Assembly: GCF_025961315.1 (NCBI RefSeq)
Contig: NZ_JAOQNK010000001.1
Location: 806,001-870,000, forward strand
DNA: 64,000 nt
Reading direction: 5' to 3'
DNA from: Sphingobacterium kitahiroshimense
Lineage (GTDB): Bacteria > Bacteroidota > Bacteroidia > Sphingobacteriales > Sphingobacteriaceae
Below, one piece after another: positions 51,741-59,776 of this stretch. A program made the translations under genes and the position numbers. Below the pieces are notes generated by a model, which was not told the origin of the DNA, made no database searches, and saw only the letters and a program-made list of their open reading frames with translations. The stretch's first letter is position 1, and each line of letters opens with the position of its first letter.

Positions 51741-53846
51741 ATGAAAAGATTCTTCTTTTGCTTACTATGTATACCTTTTTTTCTACATCAAACCTCTGGA
51801 CAAATTGCTATTGATCGAAAAGCAGTAGTAGATAGACATCGGATTGTAACCAACAAACTTGATCTGTTGAGTCCAGCACAGGTTGGTAATGGTGAATTTG
51901 CTTTTGCAGTGGATATTACCGGTTTACAAACATTTGTACCATTTAACACTTTATCAAACTGGAGTTGGCACAGTAGTCCTTTACCACAAGGTATGAAGGA
52001 AAGTGACTTCAAAAAGACTACTCTCAAAACCAATGGCAAAGATGTTCCTTACGATCTTCCAAATCCAAAACAGGAACAACTATCCAACTGGCTTGCAGCA
52101 AATCCGCATCGTTTCAATTTAGGACGTATAGGTTTCAAACTAATTCGAAATGATGGTAAACTGGCAAATCGGAATGATATTTCACATACCCATCAAGAAG
52201 TTGATCTCTGGACAGGAATCATTAGCAGCAGTTTTGTATTTGAAGGTATACCAGTCCATGTTAAAACAGCTTGTCACCCAGATAGCGATGCAATTGGGGT
52301 ATCGATTGAAAGTGCACTTATCGGGAAGGGGCAACTTGCCGTTTTCTTTGCATTTCCTTATGCCATAGAACAGGGGTATGAGAATTACCTAGGTGTATAT
52401 GATGGCGGTGATCAACATACCTCCACACTTCATAATTTAGAAAAAAATTCTGTACGTATAGACCGTACAATGAATAGCACACATTATAGCGCTTCCATTA
52501 AATGGGCGACTGATGCTCAGATGATAAAGACAAAACAAATGCATCGTTTTGAACTTATACCCAAAGATACAGCAAAACTTTCCTTCACTTGTTTCTATTC
52601 AAATCAAACTAACGATATTCAGATACCCATCACTTCAAACCTTTTTGAAGAAAGTGAAAAATCATGGAAAGCATTCTGGAATTCTGGAGCTGCTATCGAT
52701 CTATCTGAGAGCAAAGATCAGCGATGGAAAGAGTTGGAACGGAGAATTGTACTATCGCAATACCTGATGCGACTAAATGAGTCGGGCTCTTTACCTCCAC
52801 AAGAAAGTGGTTTGGTCAATAATGGCTGGTTTGGTCGCTTCCATTTTGAAATGATTTGGTGGCATGGCGTACATTATGCGCTCTGGAACAGATGGGCATT
52901 GTGGGATAAAAGTCTTTCGACATATCAAAATTTTTTAAAAACATCAACAGAAAGGGCACTCAATCAAGGATATCAAGGAGTACGCTGGCCCAAGTGTACT
53001 GGTGATATCGATCGAGAATGGCCAGACTTAATTCATGCGACACTTGTATGGCAACAACCCCATCCCATTTATTTTGCCGAACTCGATTACCGATTGCATA
53101 CGAACAAGGAAACATTAACGAAATGGAGAGATGTGGTATTTGCAACTGCAGATTTTATGGCAGATTATGCTTCGTATGACAAAACAAAAAATCAATTTGA
53201 TTTAGGTCCTCCTCTATACTTAGTATCGGAAAATTCTGATCCATTAGTAACCAAAAACCCGACATTTGAATTAAGCTATTGGCGTACTGGACTACGCTTA
53301 GCACAACAGTGGCGCGAGCGACTTGGCATGCCAATAAATAAAAAATGGAAAAATGTACAGGATAAACTCGCCCCCCTACCTCAAAAAAATGGCTTATATG
53401 AAACTTATGAAAATATACCAGACATGTGGGAAAAATATAATTACGAACACCCTGGACTAATTGGTACTTATGGTATGCTTCCTGGAGATGGTGTAGATCC
53501 AGAAACGTTCAAACTTACACTTAAAAAAGTGTTGGAAACCTGGAACTTTGATCGCACATGGGGATGGGACTTTCCCATGCTAGCTATGGCTGCCGCTCGT
53601 TGTGGCTATCCGGAACTGGCGATCGATTTGCTACTACACCCTAGTAATAATTTTCAATTTGACCAGCATGGTTTAGCTACCGGTGGTCCATTTCCCTATT
53701 TTCCATCAAATGGTGGATTACTAACTGCAATTGCCATGATGGCCGGTGGTTGGGATGGTTCATCCTCAAAAAATCCTGGATTCCCTAAGGATGGAAATTG
53801 GTCAATTCGTGCCGAAGGATTCAATCCTTTACCAGCACTAAAATAA
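51741..53846 (+). CDS. Six-hairpin glycosidase-like exported protein
   Basis: This 701-residue protein has a signal peptide (about 1-20). Its N-terminal beta-sandwich opens LLSPAQVGNGEFAFAVDITGLQTF. The C-terminal (alpha/alpha)6-barrel pattern includes NGWFGRFHFEMIWWHGVHYALWNRW, with a Glu in a position typical of a catalytic acid, and later TWGWDFPMLAMAAARCGYPELA. The plan recalls GH65/GH95-like clans, but I cannot assign a CAZy family. It is secreted and divergent from a GH92 gene, so a joint role in glycan breakdown is likely. Confidence 0.7.
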   Translation: MKRFFFCLLCIPFFLHQTSGQIAIDRKAVVDRHRIVTNKLDLLSPAQVGNGEFAFAVDITGLQTFVPFNTLSNWSWHSSPLPQGMKESDFKKTTLKTNGKDVPYDLPNPKQEQLSNWLAANPHRFNLGRIGFKLIRNDGKLANRNDISHTHQEVDLWTGIISSSFVFEGIPVHVKTACHPDSDAIGVSIESALIGKGQLAVFFAFPYAIEQGYENYLGVYDGGDQHTSTLHNLEKNSVRIDRTMNSTHYSASIKWATDAQMIKTKQMHRFELIPKDTAKLSFTCFYSNQTNDIQIPITSNLFEESEKSWKAFWNSGAAIDLSESKDQRWKELERRIVLSQYLMRLNESGSLPPQESGLVNNGWFGRFHFEMIWWHGVHYALWNRWALWDKSLSTYQNFLKTSTERALNQGYQGVRWPKCTGDIDREWPDLIHATLVWQQPHPIYFAELDYRLHTNKETLTKWRDVVFATADFMADYASYDKTKNQFDLGPPLYLVSENSDPLVTKNPTFELSYWRTGLRLAQQWRERLGMPINKKWKNVQDKLAPLPQKNGLYETYENIPDMWEKYNYEHPGLIGTYGMLPGDGVDPETFKLTLKKVLETWNFDRTWGWDFPMLAMAAARCGYPELAIDLLLHPSNNFQFDQHGLATGGPFPYFPSNGGLLTAIAMMAGGWDGSSSKNPGFPKDGNWSIRAEGFNPLPALK

Positions 53847-53857
53847 TAGCGAAATAA

Positions 53858-53911
53858 AAATCTCCAATCACTGTCGGCGGAAATCAAGAAAGCCAACAGT
53901 GAAGGAGATTT
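53858..53911. terminator. Interrupted hairpin between convergent genes
   Basis: Three paired blocks (53858-53865 with 53904-53911; 53869-53874 with 53896-53901; 5376-78 block GGC at 53876-53878 with GCC at 53892-53894) form a long bulged stem. It lies between the glycosidase stop and the HAD stop and probably terminates both. Confidence 0.5.
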
Positions 53912-53931
53912 CCAAAATACAACAAAAGGAA

Positions 53932-54639
53932 TTATACCAAGAATTCCTTCAGTTGTGCTATATCTGTTATGGTATAGTCTGCTGATGAAGTTGAATGAAG
54001 CGGTTGTTCCTCCCAACCTTTTCCATTCAACCAAAGTGTTTGACAACCGTTCACTTTTCCTGGTTCCATATCTTTGGTATAGGAATCTCCAATCACCAGA
54101 CAGGCATTTGCAGGTATACCTAAAGCTGAAACACCTAAAGTATAGATTTCAGGGTTAGGCTTACGTACTCCAACTCGTGCAGATTCGACAACTGCCTCAA
54201 AATAATGCAGCAACTGATAATGCTCTAAAACATGTTCCAGATTTCCATAAAAATTAGATACCATCACCATTTTATATTGTTTCGATAAAGTATCAAGTAA
54301 TGGCCTAACGTGATCAAGGCAATCTTCTACTAGTTTATTGCAGGCATTAACAATTTGCAATCCGACACTATCTACCTGAGAGGTCATATTTAAATATTCA
54401 AATTGTGCTGTTATCTTAGCTAAAAGCACATCTTTAAAATTAAAAAGTGGCTTTATAATAGGATTTGTAGCCATTTTTCGTTCAGCATATACATATGCAT
54501 CGTAGAAACCTGACTTATCGGTCGCTACTCCATAAAATTGATAATATTCCCAAAAAACAGCTGCCCAATGTCTTCCATTGGTATCCAATGTTCCGCCGTA
54601 ATCAAATAATAATCCCTTTATACCTGTTATTTTCTTCAT
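53932..54639 (-). CDS. HAD-fold hydrolase with DxG in motif I
   Basis: This 235-residue cytoplasmic HAD protein is last in the inositol-lipid operon. Motif I is FDYGGTLD with nucleophile Asp13, but the +2 residue is Gly15 where phosphatases have Asp. Motif II Ser (MVMVSNFYGN), motif III Lys (RKPNPEIY) and motif IV (IGDSYTKDMEP) are normal. A helical cap at about 20-100 is present. Context suggests dephosphorylation of an inositol phospholipid intermediate, but the missing general-acid Asp weakens a simple phosphatase call. It overlaps the flippase-like gene by 4 bp. Confidence 0.82.
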   Translation of the reverse strand: MKKITGIKGLLFDYGGTLDTNGRHWAAVFWEYYQFYGVATDKSGFYDAYVYAERKMATNPIIKPLFNFKDVLLAKITAQFEYLNMTSQVDSVGLQIVNACNKLVEDCLDHVRPLLDTLSKQYKMVMVSNFYGNLEHVLEHYQLLHYFEAVVESARVGVRKPNPEIYTLGVSALGIPANACLVIGDSYTKDMEPGKVNGCQTLWLNGKGWEEQPLHSTSSADYTITDIAQLKEFLV

Positions 54640-55637
54640 CTTAATTTATAATCTTTGCGGACAATACTCATCCAAATCAACCCTATACCAATCCAAATAA
54701 TTTCACGGATACGGGTTGCCAATCCCATAAATATACCTACTGATGCCGGGAAACCAATACTTGTGACTGCCATTGCCAATCCTCCTTCACGTGTACCCAA
54801 TTGCATAGGTAGAAAAAAGATCAGGTTAGCGAAAAGCGAAGATCCTGAACTAACTATAAAAGCCTGAATCACACTCATATCGAGTCCCAGTGCTACTCCA
54901 ATAAAATAAAGTTCGGCGCAACCGACAACCCGAGCGAAAAATTCCCAAAAGAGTGCTACAAAAAATTGTGGTCTACGCTGTGTATATAAATCTTGGATCT
55001 GCTGATCAACATGTTCGAGTACTGTTTTTTTATCTTCATAAAATGTACGAGCGTACTTACCTACAAATGGAATCTTTTGAAAAAAGCGTACGATAGTGAC
55101 TGTAAATCCCCGTTTATAAATTTTTGAGAAGGACCAAAAAATACCGAGTCCAAAGAATAAAATAAATAAACAGACGATCAGCATGCTCGCACTTAAGGGC
55201 ACTACTGCTAGAATCAAAAAGATGGAAACCAGCCAAAAAACAATATGCGATAAAATATGCACCATACCGTACAGCAGCACCGAGGAGCTCGCTTTTGCTT
55301 CTCCCAAATGTGGTTTCAATTCCATGATCCGGTAAGGTTCGCCGCCTAAAGCGACAAAGGGTGTAACATAATTAATGCTGTAGCCACTTACTGTCAACTG
55401 TAGAATTTTGATAAAGGGCAGTTTCGTTTCAGGAACGTTCGGTTCTTCAATGATTGATTTAAAAGCAAAAGCATTCATTACATAGATCACCAACCAACTT
55501 AGCAAAATGGGCACAAACCACCACCCGGTCTGCAACAGATTGTTCCAAATATTTACTGGACCAATACTGAAAATCATATAAGCAAGTGTAGCTATTCCAA
55601 TGATCAAGAAAATAAGCTTATATATGTTTTTCATCAT
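54636..55637 (-). CDS. Flippase-like (UPF0104/LPG synthase TM domain) protein
   Basis: This 333-residue integral membrane protein has about eight helices. Motifs typical of the lysylphosphatidylglycerol synthase transmembrane/flippase-like family include SGYSINYVTPFVALGGEPYR and FFLPMQLGTREGGLAMA. The catalytic aminoacyl-transfer domain of MprF is absent, so lipid translocation or binding is the likely role. It overlaps the CDP-alcohol transferase gene by about 20 bp and the HAD gene by 4 bp. A second ATG at 55634 is an alternative start. Confidence 0.88.
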   Translation of the reverse strand: MMKNIYKLIFLIIGIATLAYMIFSIGPVNIWNNLLQTGWWFVPILLSWLVIYVMNAFAFKSIIEEPNVPETKLPFIKILQLTVSGYSINYVTPFVALGGEPYRIMELKPHLGEAKASSSVLLYGMVHILSHIVFWLVSIFLILAVVPLSASMLIVCLFILFFGLGIFWSFSKIYKRGFTVTIVRFFQKIPFVGKYARTFYEDKKTVLEHVDQQIQDLYTQRRPQFFVALFWEFFARVVGCAELYFIGVALGLDMSVIQAFIVSSGSSLFANLIFFLPMQLGTREGGLAMAVTSIGFPASVGIFMGLATRIREIIWIGIGLIWMSIVRKDYKLR

Positions 55638-56553
55638 ATTGATTTGTCGCTAATTGATCGATGAAATGAGCACTTACTTGCTCCTGCCTTTTACACATAT
55701 AGATCAGTATCGGATTTAAAATAAACATGTCAAAAAAGAAATATAACCAGACCTGATCAATAAAGATCCATAGAAACAAAAACAGTACGCGTGTATTAAA
55801 CTGTACGATATTGGTATATTTCATCAATGGACGGTTACGGATACGAAATGCGTTGACAAATGATGCTGGCATCTGGTCGGCATACTTACGCTTAACCATC
55901 TGCAATAACTGTTGCAGTTTTGGCGAAAAATTCTCCTGCATGGTGGTATAATTCTTATAACCATTCAGTACGAATTTTTGAAAGAAGTCTTTCTTCCAGC
56001 TCATTTTGTCCAACTCTGCTTGAAGCTCTTTCGAATTATCTAGTTCACTACCTGCTTTTCCCTTTATAAAATACAAATGGACATTGCGATAATAGTCAGC
56101 CATTGCTGATTGAAATACATGGGATACTCCAGCTAGAACACCTGGTACCCAAATCCAGGCAGACCAACCTTCATTCATACAGCGTAAACATAAAGCAATA
56201 TGAATGGCCGCAAACCAGAAATCACCCGCAAATCCATCTAAAATTCTTCCGAACCGACTTTTATTGTCAGTCATCCTGGCCAACTGTCCATCTGCACTGT
56301 CTAAAGAATTGGCAAATACCAATAATAACATGCCGATGATATTGATCCATAAATCACCGTAATAAAACAGAATCCCGGCTCCTACACCAAAAAATATACT
56401 GGTGATCGTCACGGCATTGGGTGTCACTCCTATTCGGGCACAAAACTTAGCGATACGGTAACCTATCGGCCTGTAGAACCAAATATCGATTCGCTCTTCT
56501 GTGTCATTCGATTTGAGTGACTGTTCAAATAATGTATGTTCTGATTTAGACAT
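55618..56553 (-). CDS. CDP-alcohol phosphatidyltransferase with displaced last Asp
   Basis: With the ATG at 56553 this is a 311-residue membrane enzyme; longer starts at 56565 and 56580 overlap the previous gene more. It belongs to the CDP-alcohol phosphatidyltransferase family, which joins a CDP-activated unit to an alcohol. The motif reads D85-S-A-D88-G89-x2-A92-R93-x8-G102-x3-D106, and then Gly110-Asp111 instead of Asp110. An N-terminal cytoplasmic part and about six helices are present. Context with inositol-phosphate synthase suggests inositol-phosphate transfer onto a lipid. The changed final Asp may mark a subfamily with shifted geometry. Confidence 0.88.
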   Translation of the reverse strand: MSKSEHTLFEQSLKSNDTEERIDIWFYRPIGYRIAKFCARIGVTPNAVTITSIFFGVGAGILFYYGDLWINIIGMLLLVFANSLDSADGQLARMTDNKSRFGRILDGFAGDFWFAAIHIALCLRCMNEGWSAWIWVPGVLAGVSHVFQSAMADYYRNVHLYFIKGKAGSELDNSKELQAELDKMSWKKDFFQKFVLNGYKNYTTMQENFSPKLQQLLQMVKRKYADQMPASFVNAFRIRNRPLMKYTNIVQFNTRVLFLFLWIFIDQVWLYFFFDMFILNPILIYMCKRQEQVSAHFIDQLATNQYDEKHI

Positions 56554-57454
56554 AATTCCGATCATCTTTATCTTCTTCATTAAAGATCATCCGATCTATA
56601 AATTCAGAAAATTTTCCAAAAATATGAGTGGCTATTGCTTCTGCGGCCTGCTCTCTGCAAGGCGCAAAGCTTGGCCAATCGTTTAAATCTATAATATGAA
56701 AATTTCCATCAGCTTGTACGATAGCATCTCCACCATAGATAGTGACTCCCAAAACTTCAGCTGCTCGTTCCGCTGCCTGTTTCAAAGCCTCATTATCAAA
56801 AGGGTAATGTGCTGTTGCACCGTTTATTTGCTCATAAGCGGCATATTTATGATGATTTAGATCATAAGGATGAAACCAATAGAAAAAATCGGTTCCAGAG
56901 ACTGCATAAAACTTTACCAAATCGCCAAATAAATGTTGCGATACGACAGCGTCATCAATACCACGCAAAGCATATTCTGCCAATATATTATTTGCTTCGT
57001 CCTTAGTGCTTACAAAACTGACATCTTCCTTATGAACGGCATGAAAATCGCCTCTTTTTATCCATATACCCGGTAAGCCATAATGATCAAACAGGTCTCC
57101 TATATCATCGTGGGTATTAACAACTACACTCGCTGGATAAGGCACATCATTTTCTAACAGTTTTTCAGTCATAATAGTCCGATAGCAGCTCTGGATTCCA
57201 AATGATGAGTTGATAATCAAAACGCCATTACGCTCCAGCTCTTGCAAATAACGCACTAATGCTTTGGATCTTCCCATTGTGATAATGGGTTCTTTTTGAT
57301 AACCTTTCAGAGAAAGAAAATCATCTTCTGTTACCTGGGTGATATTGACACCTTCTTTTTCCAGTAATCCGATTACTGCTTGAAAAATTGCTGTATCATT
57401 ATTAACATGATTTGGCGAGAAATCATTTTTCCTTAGTATTGCGTATACTCTCAT
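56546..57454 (-). CDS. ATP-grasp fold protein
   Basis: This 302-residue cytoplasmic protein has the ATP-grasp plan: an N-terminal alpha/beta domain (1-100), then a central ATP-binding part with GLPGIWIKRGDFHAVHKED (Lys that contacts ATP), and a C-terminal metal-binding stretch VTIYGGDAIVQADGNFHIIDLNDWPSF with acidic and Asn ligands. ATP-grasp enzymes ligate a carboxylate to an amine or thiol, or act as kinases. Its substrate is unknown. Position between the nucleotidyltransferase (4-bp overlap) and CDP-alcohol transferase (8-bp overlap) ties it to the inositol-lipid pathway, perhaps adding an amino acid or a phosphate. Confidence 0.82.
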   Translation of the reverse strand: MRVYAILRKNDFSPNHVNNDTAIFQAVIGLLEKEGVNITQVTEDDFLSLKGYQKEPIITMGRSKALVRYLQELERNGVLIINSSFGIQSCYRTIMTEKLLENDVPYPASVVVNTHDDIGDLFDHYGLPGIWIKRGDFHAVHKEDVSFVSTKDEANNILAEYALRGIDDAVVSQHLFGDLVKFYAVSGTDFFYWFHPYDLNHHKYAAYEQINGATAHYPFDNEALKQAAERAAEVLGVTIYGGDAIVQADGNFHIIDLNDWPSFAPCREQAAEAIATHIFGKFSEFIDRMIFNEEDKDDRNYV

Positions 57455-58164
57455 GATTGGCTCTTTTGCTCCATTAAAAAATATTCAGCCGTCTCCCTGT
57501 CATGTAAATGATCCACATCAATAATTTTGGCAAAAGGATACGCTTTGATCATAAATCCTTTATCGATAAGGAATCGCTGATAATTTCGCATGCGCTGATT
57601 GCCTGCTGCTAAGGATTCAACAGCAGCCTGCATGGCCTTCTTTCGTAAACAATAAATACCACCCGATACGAATGCTGCCTGCGGATATTTGTTATCTGAA
57701 AAACAAACAATTCTATTATCGCTATTTACGGTCACATATAAAGGGCTTTCGTCATCAACAAAAGGAGTAACAGCAAATAATCCGTCCATATCTCCCTGTT
57801 GAAATGCCTCTACATATTGGCCAAAGGTATCCGGTTCAAACACCGTGTCTGTTGTTGTAAGACAGCAGGAATCCCAATGGGGAAATGCTTCTTGCAGAGC
57901 AACAAAACTATGTAAGGAACTCACGGTATCTTTGAGCAACAAATGAATAGGAATTTTAAATTCATGTTTGACCAAAAACTTATGTAATTCTTTATTCTTT
58001 CCGTTGATAATAATGAAAACAGATCTGGCCCCCTGCGCGGCAAAAATATTGATCAGTCTCTCGATCATCGGAACACCTAACAAAGGCAACAAAGGCTTTG
58101 CTTTTTTAAATCCTTCCTTCTTTAATCGCTGCCCTTCACCGGCAGCTATAATTGCGTACTCCAT
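57451..58164 (-). CDS. Nucleotidyltransferase (NTP_transferase fold), putative inositol-phosphate activating enzyme
   Basis: This 237-residue cytoplasmic enzyme has the sugar-nucleotidyltransferase signature AIIAAGEGQRLKKEGFKKAKPLLPLLGVPMIERLI. Gly-rich loop, Arg13 and Lys23 positions are as expected, and an LTTTDTVFEP segment supplies the metal-binding Asp. In some archaea and bacteria a related CTP:inositol-1-phosphate cytidylyltransferase acts with a CDP-alcohol transferase. The same pair occurs here right after an inositol-phosphate synthase gene, so CDP-inositol formation is a reasonable inference. A hairpin lies between this gene and the synthase. Confidence 0.85.
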   Translation of the reverse strand: MEYAIIAAGEGQRLKKEGFKKAKPLLPLLGVPMIERLINIFAAQGARSVFIIINGKNKELHKFLVKHEFKIPIHLLLKDTVSSLHSFVALQEAFPHWDSCCLTTTDTVFEPDTFGQYVEAFQQGDMDGLFAVTPFVDDESPLYVTVNSDNRIVCFSDNKYPQAAFVSGGIYCLRKKAMQAAVESLAAGNQRMRNYQRFLIDKGFMIKAYPFAKIIDVDHLHDRETAEYFLMEQKSQS

Positions 58165-58177
58165 CTTAATTGATAAA

Positions 58178-58209
58178 ACCCTTAAAGTATTTAAAAATAC
58201 TTCAAGGGT
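58178..58209 (-). promoter_or_regulatory. Intra-operon hairpin (possible attenuator)
   Basis: A 15-bp near-perfect inverted repeat (58178-58192 with 58195-58209, one G-U pair) is followed on the minus strand by TTTTATC. It lies between the inositol-phosphate synthase stop and the next ATG and could partly end transcription after the first gene. Confidence 0.55.
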
Positions 58210-58229
58210 GTTGTAAATTGTATAATGCG

Positions 58230-59555
58230 TTACATGCTATCCACTAGCTCTTGATAGTAATCCAGACCTAAGTGTGTAATCAGATCTTCCCCCATCATAT
58301 GGCGCAACGTGTTTTGCAACTTGATGAGCTGTTTAAAAATATCGTGCTCTGGAGGTAATCCAGGAGCAGTCTGTGGAGATTTTAAATAGAACGATAACCA
58401 CTCTTGGATACCGAACATACCTGCACGCTGTGCCAGATCTATAAATAACGCTAGATCTAATGCGACAGGCGCAGCCAGAATAGAATCACGGCATAAAAAG
58501 TTAATTTTTATCTGCATTTTGTATCCCATCCAGCCAAAAATGTCAATATTATCCCAGCTTTCTTTATTATCGCCATGTGGCGGGTAATAGTTGATACGTA
58601 CTTTATGATATAGATTACCGTACAACTCTGGGTTTTTCTTAGCATCCAAAATCTCTTCAAGCACACTTAGCTTGGAGACTTCTTTTGTTTTGAAATTTTC
58701 CGGATCGTCTAATACAAGTCCATCTCTATTTCCTAAAATATTGGTTGAGAACCAGCCTTCAACTCCTAATGCGCGAGCCTGTAAACCGGGAGCAACAATT
58801 GTTTTCATCAAAGTCTGACCTGTTTTAAAATCTTTTCCCGCTATTGCTACTTGCATCAACTGTGCTAACTCCACAATGGCAGGAACGTCACAACTTAAAT
58901 TTGGTGCGCCATTAACATAAGGTGCGCCCTGCTTTAAAGCTGCATATGCATAAATCATACTAGGTGGAATACGTAGATCATTTTGATCCAAAGCATCTTC
59001 AAAATTTTTCAGACTATCAAAAATAGCATTTCCTTCAATATATTTTTCAGTTGAGCCACACCAAAGTACTACGATACGGTCACAGTTATTTTCTTTTTTA
59101 AAGTTCTGGATATCTGCTTGTACAGCATCGGCCAAAGCTCTTCGTGTAAGTCCCTCTTTAATATGCTGTCCATCGAGATTCTTAACAAAATTACGATCAA
59201 AAACAGCCTTCATAGGTTTAATTTGCTCCAACTCCGCCCGTACTTGCTCCAATTGATAAGGTTCTAAAACACGTGCTTTTGAAGCTGCTTCAAAGACATT
59301 ATCGGCATATACATCCCATCCTCCAAACACAATATCTTCTAATTTTGCCAAGGGTACGAAGTCCTTAATCAAAGGATTTCTATCTTCTGTACGTTTTCCT
59401 AAACGAATGCGGCTCAATTGTGATACTGAACCTATGGGTTTTGAATACCCCTTATTGATACCTGCGACACCTGCGATCAATGTGGTGGCTACTGCACCCA
59501 AACCCGGAATTAATATTCCCAGCTTACCTTTTGCTTCATTCACTTGTTGTTTCAT
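58230..59555 (-). CDS. ino1: Inositol-3-phosphate synthase (MIPS)
   Basis: This 441-residue NAD-dependent enzyme converts glucose 6-phosphate to 1L-myo-inositol 1-phosphate (inositol-3-phosphate). Family features are GILIPGLGAVATTLIAGV (N-terminal Rossmann loop), FGGWDVYADNVFEAA, VVLWCGSTEKYIE, YVNGAPNLSCDVPAIVELA, DFKTGQTLMKTIVAPGLQARALGVEGWFSTNILGNRDG (catalytic Lys and Asn region) and FGWMGYKMQIKINFLCRDSILAAPVALDLA. The length is normal for bacterial forms. It is first gene of the six-gene operon whose other members fit attachment of inositol phosphate to a lipid. No promoter match was found in 59556-59776. Confidence 0.95.
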   Translation of the reverse strand: MKQQVNEAKGKLGILIPGLGAVATTLIAGVAGINKGYSKPIGSVSQLSRIRLGKRTEDRNPLIKDFVPLAKLEDIVFGGWDVYADNVFEAASKARVLEPYQLEQVRAELEQIKPMKAVFDRNFVKNLDGQHIKEGLTRRALADAVQADIQNFKKENNCDRIVVLWCGSTEKYIEGNAIFDSLKNFEDALDQNDLRIPPSMIYAYAALKQGAPYVNGAPNLSCDVPAIVELAQLMQVAIAGKDFKTGQTLMKTIVAPGLQARALGVEGWFSTNILGNRDGLVLDDPENFKTKEVSKLSVLEEILDAKKNPELYGNLYHKVRINYYPPHGDNKESWDNIDIFGWMGYKMQIKINFLCRDSILAAPVALDLALFIDLAQRAGMFGIQEWLSFYLKSPQTAPGLPPEHDIFKQLIKLQNTLRHMMGEDLITHLGLDYYQELVDSM

Positions 59556-59710
59556 TTTGTTGTATTTAAGTGATATTTAAAATTAATGGATTAGAATTCT
59601 CGTTATTATTGATTTTCTGGTCTTAAGCTACCAGAGTACATCGTTAAACACTTATTACTTGATTTTGTTGTGTTTAAATAAAATTTAATTATCTTTTCAC
59701 TGTTAAAAAT

Positions 59711-59734
59711 GTCCTAAGCGCTAGGGCTCAGGAC
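59711..59734 (-). terminator. Terminator of the RND efflux operon
   Basis: A 9-bp stem (59711-59719 with 59726-59734, one G-U pair) has a 6-nt loop and is followed on the minus strand by ATTTTTAAC. It lies 43 bp past the outer-membrane factor stop. Confidence 0.65.
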
Positions 59735-59776
59735 AATCGTTAAACAGATATAATAGACTTACCACGTACTATTCTT

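Noticed and set aside
53696..54046. Minus-strand ORF of 116 codons between the glycosidase and HAD genes
   Set aside because: It overlaps both genes and the terminator hairpin, and its translation is the complement of the glycosidase end.
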